From NCBI GenBank assembly GCA_022340285.1, contig JAJDOG010000016.1, forward strand, positions 1 through 39,993: a stretch of 39,993 nucleotides of DNA, in the 5' to 3' direction. A program made the translations under genes and the position numbers. The notes beneath the pieces are model-generated. The model saw only the letters and a list, made by a program, of their open reading frames with translations. It ran no database searches and was not told the origin of the DNA. Source of the DNA: Betaproteobacteria bacterium. GTDB lineage: Bacteria > Pseudomonadota > Gammaproteobacteria > Burkholderiales > SG8-39. This document shows, piece after piece, positions 8,310-15,778 of this stretch (position 1 is its first letter; each line of letters starts with the position of its first letter).

Positions 8310-8678
8310 TCAGGGCCGGCGCACGGGACGCAGCGCCCGCTTCAGCGCCGCGAGATCGGCCGCTGCGCCTCGCCGGGCGCGCTGCTCCATCGATCGATAG
8401 CGGCGCAGCACCTCGACTCCGAGCGGAGTCAGATGCGCCCCGCCGCCCGCGCTGCCGCCTTTTGCCGACTCGACGAGCGGCGCGCGGAAGCAGCGGTTCA
8501 TCGTATCGACGAGCAGCCACGCGCGCTTGTAGCTCATTCCCATTCCTCGCGCTGCAGCCGAGATCGAGCCGGTCGCCCCGATCGCCTCGAGAAGATCGGC
8601 CTTCCCCGGCCCGATGGCGATGTTGCGCTCGAGCACCACGCGCAGGCGCACACCGATGGTTATGTTTCCCGCCTTCAT
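8310..8678 (-). CDS. ModE-like regulator, DNA-binding domain only
   Basis: Protein of 122 aa resembling the N-terminal half of ModE: a winged helix-turn-helix with GPGKADLLEAIGATGSISAAARGMGMSY (the helix-turn-helix at about 29-50) and KRAWLLVDTMN, then the GGGAHLTPLG motif. The C-terminal molybdate-binding (Mop/TOBE) domains of full ModE (about 260 aa) are absent, as in many short family members that either sense indirectly or use partners. The start is taken at ATG 8678 (MKAGNITIGVRLRV), which fits family starts; ATGs further upstream would run into the regulatory palindrome. It is divergent from modA and presumably controls modABC. Confidence 0.85.
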   Translation of the reverse strand: MKAGNITIGVRLRVVLERNIAIGPGKADLLEAIGATGSISAAARGMGMSYKRAWLLVDTMNRCFRAPLVESAKGGSAGGGAHLTPLGVEVLRRYRSMEQRARRGAAADLAALKRALRPVRRP

Positions 8679-8736
8679 GCGCGAAGAATTCCCCGCGATC
8701 GATTCTAGTCCGACTCCGGAAGCACGCTGCATATTC

Positions 8737-8778
8737 CCATGTGACCGGCGATGCGATATGGTTACATGGCTATATCGC
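8737..8778. promoter_or_regulatory. Interleaved palindromes between modE-like gene and modA (ModE-type operator)
   Basis: GCGATAT (8753-8759) and ATATCGC (8772-8778) form a perfect inverted repeat that resembles the CG-TATA-rich half-sites of ModE boxes. A second inverted repeat, CCATGTGACC (8737-8746) with GGTTACATGG (8760-8769, one mismatch), interleaves with it. Both lie just upstream of the modA start (8795) and 60 bp upstream of the divergent ModE-like gene. Confidence 0.6.
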
Positions 8779-8794
8779 TCCGGCAAAGGGTAGT

Positions 8795-9571
8795 ATGACC
8801 GCATTCAGACTCGCATGCCTGATCGTTGCGGCAATTGCATGGTTTCCGGCCCGGGCGGCCGAGATTCCCGTGATCGCCGCCGCGTCGAATCTGACGTTCG
8901 CGCTGCCGGAGATCGCCGCCGCATTCGAGCGGACGAGCGGGCGCCGAGTAAAGCTCTCGTTTGGTTCGTCGGGCAACCTCGCGCGCCAGATCGTCCAGGG
9001 CGGTCCGTACGAGCTCTTCCTGTCCGCCGACGAGGAGCGCGTGCGCTTCGTTTTCGAGGAGGGCTTCGCGGAGGACCGAGGTCGCGTCTACGCGATCGGC
9101 CGGCTCGCACTCTTCGCGCCGAATGGCTCGACGGTGAAGCTCGACCCCGAGCTCGCCGGCCTTGCCGCCGCGGTACGCGCGGGCGAGCTGAAGCGCCTCG
9201 CGATCGCGAACCCCGAACTGGCCCCATACGGCGCCGCCGCGCGGGAGGTCCTGCTACGCAAGGGACTCTGGGACGCGCTGCAGGGCAGGCTCGCGATCGG
9301 TGAGAACGTCAGTCAGGCGGCGCAGTTCGCGCTGACTGGCGCGGCTCAGGCCGCTTTCATTCCGTACGCGATCGTGCGTGCGCCGACGCTGCAGGGTAAG
9401 GGACGGACTGTGCTCATCCCGGCGGCGCTCCACACGACGATAAGCCAGCGCATGGTTCTGCTCAAGGATGCCGGAGCCACCGCACGCGCGTTCTACGACT
9501 TCCTGCAGGATCCCGCCGCACAGGGGATCCTGGAGCACTACGGATTTGCCGTTCCGGGTGATCGACCGTAA
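8795..9571 (+). CDS. modA: Molybdate ABC transporter, periplasmic binding protein
   Basis: Periplasmic receptor that captures molybdate (or tungstate) for ModBC. Length is 258 aa, with a Sec signal peptide (MTAFRLACLIVAAIAWFPA, cleavage after about residue 22). The mature protein starts with EIPVIAAASNLTFALPEI, where the AASN Ser is a usual oxyanion ligand, and then has FGSSGNLARQI, the second ligand loop. Later it has NPELAPYGAAAREVL, a ModA hallmark. The start at 8795 is the only one giving a proper signal peptide; the frame is open upstream but overlaps the regulator antisense. It heads modABC; a REP unit stands between it and modB. Confidence 0.93.
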   Translation: MTAFRLACLIVAAIAWFPARAAEIPVIAAASNLTFALPEIAAAFERTSGRRVKLSFGSSGNLARQIVQGGPYELFLSADEERVRFVFEEGFAEDRGRVYAIGRLALFAPNGSTVKLDPELAGLAAAVRAGELKRLAIANPELAPYGAAAREVLLRKGLWDALQGRLAIGENVSQAAQFALTGAAQAAFIPYAIVRAPTLQGKGRTVLIPAALHTTISQRMVLLKDAGATARAFYDFLQDPAAQGILEHYGFAVPGDRP

Positions 9572-9590
9572 GCAAGTGGACGCTGACATG

Positions 9591-9637
9591 AACCACCCCG
9601 GTTGCTTCGCAACCCCCCCTCCTTGAAAAGGAGGGGA
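9591..9637 (+). repeat. REP-like unit between modA and modB (locus B)
   Basis: A single forward unit of the same family as locus A: CCACCCC, the GGTTGC-TTCGC-AACC hairpin, then CCCTCCTT-GAAA-AGGAGGG. It begins 19 bp after the modA stop and ends 15 bp before the modB start, so the hairpins are transcribed inside the operon. The arrangement recalls REP elements after binding-protein genes in other ABC operons. Confidence 0.85.
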
Positions 9638-9652
9638 GTTGGAAACCAGATA

Positions 9653-10318
9653 ATGGACTGGAGCGCGCTCTGGCTGTCACTGAAGCTTGCGCTGGCGACC
9701 GCAGCGGTATTGCTGCCGTTCTCGGTGCTCCTGGCGCGCGAGCTCGCGTGGCGGCGCTTCGCGGGCAGGGCTGCAGTCGAGGCGTTCGTTGCGCTGCCGC
9801 TCGTGTTGCCGCCGACGGTGCTCGGCTACTACCTGCTCGTGGCCTTCGCGCCGCAGTCGGCGCTCGGACAGGCCTTCGCGGCACTCACCGGCGGGACGCT
9901 CGCATTCAGCTTTACGGGATTGCTCGCCGCATCCATCGTCTTCAATCTGCCCTTTGCGGTGCAGCCGGTGCAGCGCGCGTTCGAATCGGTTCCCGAGCAG
10001 GTGCGCGAGGCGGCCTGGCTGTGCGGCATGTCCCGCTGGCGCACGCTGTGGAAGGTCGAGCTGCCGCTCGCGTGGCCCGGATTGCTGGGCGCGTTCGTGC
10101 TGACATTCGCGCATACGCTGGGCGAGTTCGGCGTCGTGCTGATGGTCGGGGGCAATATTCCCGGCGAGACGAAAACGATCGCGATCGCGATTTACGATCG
10201 TGTGCAAGCGCTCGACGACCACGCGGCGGGCGCCATGTCGGCGCTGCTGCTGGGCATCTCGTTCGTCTCCATTGCGGTGATCTACACGCTCGATCGGGCG
10301 AGGCGGCATCGTGGCTGA
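9653..10318 (+). CDS. modB: Molybdate ABC transporter, permease
   Basis: Inner-membrane permease of 221 aa with five or six membrane helices. The ABC-permease EAA loop is clear (EAAWLCGMSRWRTLWKVELP, about 121-140), followed by EFGVVLMVGGNIPGETKTI, a ModB signature. The start at ATG 9653 (MDWSALWLSL) matches family N-termini; the frame is open farther upstream only because it runs through the REP unit. No strong ribosome site lies just before the start (GGA about 11 bases away), so translation may depend on the nearby GGAGG within the repeat. The last 8 bases overlap modC, implying coupled translation. Confidence 0.93.
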   Translation: MDWSALWLSLKLALATAAVLLPFSVLLARELAWRRFAGRAAVEAFVALPLVLPPTVLGYYLLVAFAPQSALGQAFAALTGGTLAFSFTGLLAASIVFNLPFAVQPVQRAFESVPEQVREAAWLCGMSRWRTLWKVELPLAWPGLLGAFVLTFAHTLGEFGVVLMVGGNIPGETKTIAIAIYDRVQALDDHAAGAMSALLLGISFVSIAVIYTLDRARRHRG

Positions 10319-11453
10319 GCGAGCACTCATCGTCCGGCTCGACCAGAAGGCACCGATTCCCCTCAAGGTCGCAATCGAGTGCGCCGCCGGCGAGCTCGTC
10401 GCACTGGTCGGGCCCTCCGGAAGCGGCAAATCGACCATCCTGCGTGCGATCGCCGGTCTGGTGAGACCGCAGTCGGGCGAGGTGCATTGCAACGGCGAGA
10501 CGTGGCAAGGCGCGATGCGCTTCGTGCCGCCGCAGGCGCGCCATGCAGGGCTGGTCTTCCAGCACTACGCGCTGTTTCCGCACATGAGCGCGTCCCGAAA
10601 CGTGGAAGCCGCGCTGGGCGCTGTTCCCCCGGCGGCGCGGCGCGACCGCGCACGCGAGCTGCTCGATCTCGTGAACCTCGGCGGCCTGGAGGATCGCTTG
10701 CCGCATGCGCTTTCGGGCGGGCAGCAGCAGCGCGTTGCAGTGGCCCGGGCGCTCGCGCGCGACCCGCAGGTTCTGCTGCTGGACGAACCGTTCTCGGCCG
10801 TCGACCAGGTGACGCGGCGCAAGCTGCAGCGCGAGCTCGCACAGCTGCGCCGGCGGCTGCAGATGCCGATCGTGCTCGTGACGCACGATCTGGAGGAGGC
10901 GGCGATGCTCGCCGACCGGATGATCGTATTGCACGCGGGTGAAACGCTGCAGGCGGGACCACCCTTCGAGCTGATTGCCCGGCCCCGCGACGTGCAGGTC
11001 GCGCGCCTCGTCGACTTCCGCAATCTTTTCCATGGCGAGATCGTCGAGCACCGTCCCGAGGCGGGTCAGACCCTCGTGCGCTGGCTCGACTACACGCTTG
11101 AGGCGCCGCTGCGCCCGGAATTCGTCGCGGGTGGACCGGTCTGCTGGGGCATCCTCCCTGCGCACTGCATCCTCCATCGGCGCGACCGGCCATCGCGAGG
11201 CGAGCGCGAGAATCCCGTAAGCGGGGTGATCGGCGAGTTCGTGCCGCTCGGTGAAAACGCGGCGGTCACCATGCGCGTGGCCGGGCACGCGGACGCGGAG
11301 CTGCAGCTATCGATTCCGCTGCACGTCGCCAATCGGAACAACCTCGCCCAGGGCGGCGAGATCCGTGTCTCGCTGCTGCGAGACGGGATCCACCTCATGC
11401 CCTTCCAGCCTTTTGACCGTCGGGCGGGCGCAGCGCGCGGGGATGGGAGTTGA
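10311..11453 (+). CDS. modC: Molybdate ABC transporter, ATPase
   Basis: Cytosolic ATPase of the molybdate importer, 380 aa. It starts at GTG 10311 inside the end of modB. Walker A GPSGSGKS is at 34-41, the Q-loop region follows (FQHYALFP), the ABC signature LSGGQQQRVAVARAL spans 134-148, Walker B LLLDEP is at 155-160 and the H-loop VTHD follows. The C-terminal ~120 residues form a TOBE-type domain (ending GGEIRVSLLRDGIHLMPFQP), which in ModC proteins can bind molybdate and brake transport. The grxD promoter begins in its stop codon. Confidence 0.94.
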   Translation: MAERALIVRLDQKAPIPLKVAIECAAGELVALVGPSGSGKSTILRAIAGLVRPQSGEVHCNGETWQGAMRFVPPQARHAGLVFQHYALFPHMSASRNVEAALGAVPPAARRDRARELLDLVNLGGLEDRLPHALSGGQQQRVAVARALARDPQVLLLDEPFSAVDQVTRRKLQRELAQLRRRLQMPIVLVTHDLEEAAMLADRMIVLHAGETLQAGPPFELIARPRDVQVARLVDFRNLFHGEIVEHRPEAGQTLVRWLDYTLEAPLRPEFVAGGPVCWGILPAHCILHRRDRPSRGERENPVSGVIGEFVPLGENAAVTMRVAGHADAELQLSIPLHVANRNNLAQGGEIRVSLLRDGIHLMPFQPFDRRAGAARGDGS

Positions 11454-11478
11454 CCCGTGGCCGGCAGATAGGTAAAAT
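11450..11478 (+). promoter_or_regulatory. Sigma70 promoter of grxD
   Basis: TTGACC (11450-11455) and TAAAAT (11473-11478) are separated by exactly 17 bp, close to consensus. The -35 box overlaps the modC stop codon. It gives grxD its own transcription start near 11485 with a leader of about 34 nt. Confidence 0.8.
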
Positions 11479-11499
11479 CCGACTAAATTTGTCGGGTAT
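11475..11499. promoter_or_regulatory. IscR type-1-like operator over the grxD promoter
   Basis: The 25-bp stretch contains half-sites CCGACT and GTCGGG around an A/T-rich centre, ending in GTAT. Compared with the type-1 IscR consensus ATASYYGACTRWWW + YAGTCRRSTAT it agrees at 22 of 25 positions by my count. It overlaps the -10 box and the start point, where a bound repressor would block transcription. Holo-IscR repression of an Fe-S-cluster glutaredoxin gene would be logical. Confidence 0.65.
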
Positions 11500-11518
11500 T
11501 GAGACGAGGACACAAGCG

Positions 11519-11842
11519 ATGAGCATTCAGGACGAGATCAAGGAGATCGTGACTTCGCACCGGGTCGTGCTGTTCATGAAGGGCACGCCGGATTTTCCGC
11601 AATGCGGCTTCTCCGCCAATGCGGTTCAGATTCTCAAGGCATGCAATGCGGCGGACGTCGCAACGGTGAACGTGCTCGAGCACCCCGAGATCCGGCAGGG
11701 CATCAAGGAGTACGCCAACTGGCCGACGATTCCGCAGCTCTACGTCAACGGCGAGTTCGTCGGCGGGTCGGACATCCTGAGCGAGATGTATCAATCGGGC
11801 GAGCTGAAGTCGATGCTCTCGCCCACGAACCAAAGCGCATAG
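11519..11842 (+). CDS. grxD: Monothiol glutaredoxin, CGFS type
   Basis: Protein of 107 aa with the CGFS active site at 29-32, in the setting MKGTPDFPQCGFS. Grx4-type proteins bind a [2Fe-2S] cluster between two monomers with glutathione and pass it to client proteins or BolA partners. The later WPTIPQLYVNGEFVGGSDI segment holds the cis-Pro and glutathione-binding residues. The start at 11519 (MSIQDEIKEIV) is standard. It has its own promoter with an IscR-like site and a strong terminator. In relatives it often lies directly after prmC; here modABC intervenes. Confidence 0.96.
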   Translation: MSIQDEIKEIVTSHRVVLFMKGTPDFPQCGFSANAVQILKACNAADVATVNVLEHPEIRQGIKEYANWPTIPQLYVNGEFVGGSDILSEMYQSGELKSMLSPTNQSA

Positions 11843-11891
11843 CCGCGAGGCTTTCCAGGTCGGGGCAACAGGCCGCCGACTTGGGGGATTT

Positions 11892-11915
11892 AAAAGGGGG
11901 CATCGCCCCCTTTTT
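11892..11915. terminator. Bidirectional intrinsic terminator between grxD and the fructosamine-kinase gene
   Basis: GGGGGC (11896-11901), loop ATC, GCCCCC (11905-11910), with AAAA before and TTTTT after. It therefore works in principle on both strands and serves convergent genes ending at 11842 and 11949. Confidence 0.9.
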
Positions 11916-11948
11916 CGTATCGAGCTCGCGAATTTCCGCGCCGAATCT

Positions 11949-12839
11949 TCAGCCGCGCGTTTCGGCGAGCAGCCGCTCCATCATCCGCTCCGCCTGCGCA
12001 GCGTAGCCGCCACCGAACAGATTCGCATGGTTGAGCACGTGGTAGAGGTTGTAGAGCATGCGCCGTAGCGGGTAGCCCTCGGCGAGTGGCGCGGCCTCTC
12101 GGTATGCCGCGTAGAACGCGGGCGGGAATCCCCCGAACAGCTCCGTCATCGCGAGATCGACTTCCCGATCGCCGTGGTAGATCGCCGGATCGAAGACCAC
12201 CGGCGTGCCGTCCGCGAGGAATGCCGCATTCCCTCCCCAGAGGTCGCCGTGCACCAGTGCAGCAGCCGGAGCATGCCCGGCGAGCATCCGCGGAAGCGCT
12301 TCGATGAGCGCTTCGCCGAGGCGTTGCAGCTTGCCGCGAAATCCGTTGTCAGCCGCGAGAGCCAGCTGCGGCGCGAGCCGCTCCCGCCGCCAGAACTCCG
12401 TCCAGGAATCGGATTCCCGATTGCGCTGCGGCGTGGTGCCGATGAAATTATCTCGGTGCCACCCGAATCGCTCGCCGTTGCGGGCGTGCAGGTCGGCGAG
12501 TCGTCTTCCCAACGCCTGGTATGCCGCTTCGTTGCCCGGCCCGAGCTCAAGATACTCGAGCACCAGGAATGCTGCATCGTCCGAGGTGCCCCGGGTGATC
12601 ATGGTCGGCACGCGAATGCCCGCATTCGAAAGTGCTTGGAGTCCGTCGGCCTCCGCGGCGAACGCTTCGTCGAAGGTGCGATCGTTCAGCTTCGCGAAGC
12701 AACGCGTGTCGCCCCCCTCGAAGACCATTGCGCGATGAATGCAGCCGCCGGAAACGGCGCGTGCCTGCTCGATCCGGAACGGCCCGCCGATTGCCTCGGC
12801 GATTGCCTGCTCGAGCGCTGCACGGAGAGTCGGCGTCAT
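11949..12839 (-). CDS. Fructosamine kinase family protein
   Basis: Protein of 296 aa in the fructosamine/ketosamine-3-kinase family, which phosphorylates sugars attached to protein or small amines by glycation so that they fall off. The fold is aminoglycoside-phosphotransferase-like: FAKL with Lys50 for ATP, LEYLELG hinge (about 94-100), catalytic VHGDLWGGN (196-204) and the metal-binding VVFDPAIYHGDREVDLAM (214-231). Family members also carry the C-terminal NLYHVLNHANLFGGGY motif, seen here intact. Whether it acts on ribulosamines or fructosamines cannot be read. It follows the kinase-cNMP gene on the same strand across a gap of about 107 bp that contains REP locus C. Confidence 0.92.
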   Translation of the reverse strand: MTPTLRAALEQAIAEAIGGPFRIEQARAVSGGCIHRAMVFEGGDTRCFAKLNDRTFDEAFAAEADGLQALSNAGIRVPTMITRGTSDDAAFLVLEYLELGPGNEAAYQALGRRLADLHARNGERFGWHRDNFIGTTPQRNRESDSWTEFWRRERLAPQLALAADNGFRGKLQRLGEALIEALPRMLAGHAPAAALVHGDLWGGNAAFLADGTPVVFDPAIYHGDREVDLAMTELFGGFPPAFYAAYREAAPLAEGYPLRRMLYNLYHVLNHANLFGGGYAAQAERMMERLLAETRG

Positions 12840-12867
12840 GGGAGCACGGAGTCAGGAGTGAAGACCG

Positions 12868-12915
12868 AACCACCCCGGCTGCTTCGCAGCCACCCCTCCT
12901 TGAAAAGGAGGGGAA
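12868..12915 (+). repeat. REP-like unit (locus C)
   Basis: A single forward-oriented unit: AACCACCCC, hairpin GGCTGC-TTC-GCAGCC, then CCCCTCCTT-GAAA-AGGAGGGG. It lies in the gap between the fructosamine-kinase start and the kinase-cNMP stop, both genes being on the reverse strand, so it would form in the transcript between them. Confidence 0.85.
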
Positions 12916-12946
12916 AACCCTAGCAGAACTTTACGGTGCTAGCGGA

Positions 12947-14281
12947 TTAAACCGCAGTGAGCCTGTTGTTGGCCATCGTCAACCGCTCGACCAGGATGTC
13001 CATGAAGGCGCGGTCGAACCGGTGGCGGCATGCGTCGGAGGCGTTCTCCAGGTCGTCGCAGCGGATGGTTATGATCCGTGAAGCGCTCATCGTGGACACG
13101 TCCGCGCTGCGCTCGTTGGTAGCGCGCGAAAGGTAGGCCATCTCGCCGAAGCACTCGCCCGTGGAGAGAATGTTGAGGAGCTTCTGCTTCTTGGTCACCT
13201 TCACTTCGCCGGAAGCGAGGATGCAGAAGAAGTCGCCGGCATCACCCTCCTTGATGACGACCTTGCCGGGCGCCGCGTCCTCCCAAGCGCTGATGCGCAG
13301 CACTTCCCAGAGCTCCGCATCGGTGAACTCCGCGAAGAAGGGCATCGCGCGCAGCGTGCTGAATTTCTCGCTGTCGGCGACCTCCTGGGTGCGCGCGGCC
13401 AGGTCCTTCGAGCGCAGCGCATCGGCGAGCGCGATCGAGAACTCCTCCCACGTCTGGTAGCGCTCCTCGACGGCTTTCGACATCGCCTTTCTGACGATCG
13501 CATCCAGTGCCGGCAGCACATCACGGCGGTGCGACGACGGCGGGGGCGGTTCCACGCTCGTGATCTGATACATCATGCTGAAGTTGTTCTTGCCCTGGTA
13601 GGGCAGGGCGCCGGTGAGCAACTGGTACATCACCACGCCAAGCGAGTAGACATCGGTGCGGTGGTCGAGGTGCTGCTCACGGATCTGCTGCGGCGACATG
13701 TAGGCCGGCGAGCCGATTCCGGTCACCTGGGTCGTGTCGCCCGAGCTTGCCATGATGGCCGCGCCGAAATCGCAGATCTTGATGTCGGTCGTTTCCTCGG
13801 TGGCGAGCAGGATGTTGGTCGGCTTGATGTCACGATGCGTGATCCCGAGGCGGTGCGCGAAGTCCAGCGCGCGCGTGCACTTGAAGACGATCTCCACCAC
13901 CTTGTCGATCGGCAGCAGGTTCTCGGCCGTGCAGTAGCGCTCCAGCGTTCCGCCCGGCACGTACTCCATGACGATGTAGCTAGAGCCGCCGGCCACGACG
14001 GCGTCGTAGATCTGCACGATGTGCGGGTGGGCGAGCTTGCCGGCCAGCGACGCTTCCGTGACGAAAAGCTTGCGATGGACCTTGCCCTGGCCGGGGTCGC
14101 CGATACGGTCTCGCCAGACCACCTTCACTGCGACGTCGCGCTTGGCGAACTCGTCATGGCACAGGAAGACTTCGCTGGTGGCCCCGTCGCCCAGCTTGCG
14201 GATGACCTGATACTTCCCGATGTATTCGGGAATCGTGTGGTCGGTCCGGTTCGGAACCTGTGCGGCCGCGGTTTCGGTCAT
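12947..14281 (-). CDS. Ser/Thr protein kinase fused to a C-terminal cyclic-nucleotide-binding domain
   Basis: Soluble 444-aa protein. Kinase domain: glycine loop GDGATS (31-36), ATP Lys53, MEYVPGGTLERY hinge (105-116), catalytic HRDIKPTN (149-156), DFG (171-173) and SPQQ in the activation segment (196-199). After a short linker (about 290-312) comes a cNMP-binding barrel (about 315-435) with the cassette GECFGEMAYLSRATNERSADV, where FGE and an Arg (391) are kept, so nucleotide binding is plausible but unproven. Eukaryotic PKG has the reverse order (sensor first). The start ATG at 14281 is only 4 bp after the argH stop, indicating translational coupling to arginine biosynthesis. Substrate and nucleotide are unknown. 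Confidence 0.92.
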   Translation of the reverse strand: MTETAAAQVPNRTDHTIPEYIGKYQVIRKLGDGATSEVFLCHDEFAKRDVAVKVVWRDRIGDPGQGKVHRKLFVTEASLAGKLAHPHIVQIYDAVVAGGSSYIVMEYVPGGTLERYCTAENLLPIDKVVEIVFKCTRALDFAHRLGITHRDIKPTNILLATEETTDIKICDFGAAIMASSGDTTQVTGIGSPAYMSPQQIREQHLDHRTDVYSLGVVMYQLLTGALPYQGKNNFSMMYQITSVEPPPPSSHRRDVLPALDAIVRKAMSKAVEERYQTWEEFSIALADALRSKDLAARTQEVADSEKFSTLRAMPFFAEFTDAELWEVLRISAWEDAAPGKVVIKEGDAGDFFCILASGEVKVTKKQKLLNILSTGECFGEMAYLSRATNERSADVSTMSASRIITIRCDDLENASDACRHRFDRAFMDILVERLTMANNRLTAV

Positions 14282-14285
14282 GGCA

Positions 14286-15686
14286 TCAGGCCAGTTCGGC
14301 GCGGGCGCGGCGCACCGCATCGAGCACTCGGTCGGGCGCCGTGCCGCCGAAGTGATCGCGGCTCGCGACGGACCCCTCGATGGTGAGGACGGCATAGACG
14401 TCCGCGTCGATCTCGCGCGCGAACGACTTCAGCTCGGGGAGCGGCAGGTCGGCGAGATCGCAACCCCGCGCCTCGGCTGCACGCACCGCCCGGGCGACCG
14501 CCTCGTGGGCGTCGCGAAAGGGCACGCCCCGCTTGACCAGGTAGTCGGCGAGATCGGTCGCAGTGGCGTAGCCTTCGCGAGCCGCGGTGCGCATTTTTTC
14601 CGGGTCGACCTCGATGCCGGGGATCATCTCGGCGAAGACGGCCAGGGTCTCGACCAGGGTGTCCACCGTGTCGAAAACCGGCTCCTTGTCTTCCTGATTG
14701 TCCTTGTTGTACGCGAGCGGTTGCCCCTTCATCAAGGTAAGAAGTCCCACCAAGTGGCCGAACACCCTGCCGGCCTTGCCCCGCGCGAGCTCGGGGACGT
14801 CCGGGTTCTTCTTCTGGGGCATGATCGACGAGCCCGTGCAGAACCGGTCGGGCAGGCGGATGAACCCGAACCGCGGGCTCATCCAGAGCACGAGCTCCTC
14901 CGACAGCCGGGAGAGGTGGGTCATGATCAACGCGGCGCCCGCCGTGAACTCGATCGCGAAGTCCCGGTCCGAGACCGCGTCCAGCGAATTGGCACATACC
15001 CCCTCGAACCCGAGGTCGCGCGCGACGCGCTCCCGGTCGATCGGGAACGAGGTGCCGGCCAGGGCGGCCGCGCCAAGGGGGAGGCGGTTGACCCGGCTGC
15101 GGCAATCCGCAAGCCGTTCCCGGTCGCGCCCCAGCATCTCGTAGTAGGCCATCAGGTGGTGCCCGAAGGTCACCGGCTGTGCGACCTGGAGATGCGTGAA
15201 CCCGGGCATCACCGTGGCGGCGTGCTTCTCCGCAAGGTCGACCAGTGCCGTTTGCACCGCCCGGACGAGCGCGGTGATGTCGTCGATCGCGTCCCGCAGA
15301 TACAGGCGGAGGTCGGTCGCCACCTGGTCATTGCGGGAACGCCCGGTGTGGAGTCGCTTGCCGGCGTCGCCGACGAGCGCGGTGAGCCGGCGCTCGATGT
15401 TGAGGTGGACGTCCTCGTCCTCGAGGGACCAATGGAACGTTCCCGTCCGGAGCTCGTCGAGGATTGTCGTCATGCCGCGGTCGATTGCGGCAAGATCCTC
15501 CGGCGCGAGCACGCCGGCGGCGGCGAGCATGCGCGCATGCGCGAGCGAACCCTGCACGTCGAACTCCGCCAGACGACGGTCGAACGATACCGATGCCGTG
15601 TAGCGCTTGACGCGCTCGGCCACCGGTTCCGCGAAACGGCCCGACCAGGCTTGACCGGCGTGACCCTTTTCCTCAGGGGCGGGCAT
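14286..15686 (-). CDS. argH: Argininosuccinate lyase
   Basis: Last step of arginine synthesis: splits argininosuccinate into arginine and fumarate in the cytosol. The 466-aa length is normal. Fumarase/aspartase-superfamily signatures are intact: [13 protein letters not shown] (113-125), FTHLQ with His165, and the flexible catalytic loop [12 protein letters not shown] (285-296). The start at 15686 gives [18 protein letters not shown]. It is divergent from the algZ-like gene by 92 bp and is followed at 4 bp by the kinase-cNMP gene. The argH/algZ/algR/hemC neighbourhood is shared with Pseudomonas. Confidence 0.97.
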   Translation of the reverse strand: MPAPEEKGHAGQAWSGRFAEPVAERVKRYTASVSFDRRLAEFDVQGSLAHARMLAAAGVLAPEDLAAIDRGMTTILDELRTGTFHWSLEDEDVHLNIERRLTALVGDAGKRLHTGRSRNDQVATDLRLYLRDAIDDITALVRAVQTALVDLAEKHAATVMPGFTHLQVAQPVTFGHHLMAYYEMLGRDRERLADCRSRVNRLPLGAAALAGTSFPIDRERVARDLGFEGVCANSLDAVSDRDFAIEFTAGAALIMTHLSRLSEELVLWMSPRFGFIRLPDRFCTGSSIMPQKKNPDVPELARGKAGRVFGHLVGLLTLMKGQPLAYNKDNQEDKEPVFDTVDTLVETLAVFAEMIPGIEVDPEKMRTAAREGYATATDLADYLVKRGVPFRDAHEAVARAVRAAEARGCDLADLPLPELKSFAREIDADVYAVLTIEGSVASRDHFGGTAPDRVLDAVRRARAELA

Positions 15687-15778
15687 GACAGCTTGAATTT
15701 CCCACGCAGTAAATCGAGAATGGCCCGGATAATGAGCGCAAAATCAGCATCTTATACCAGAATCCCGAGGCCGATGCC

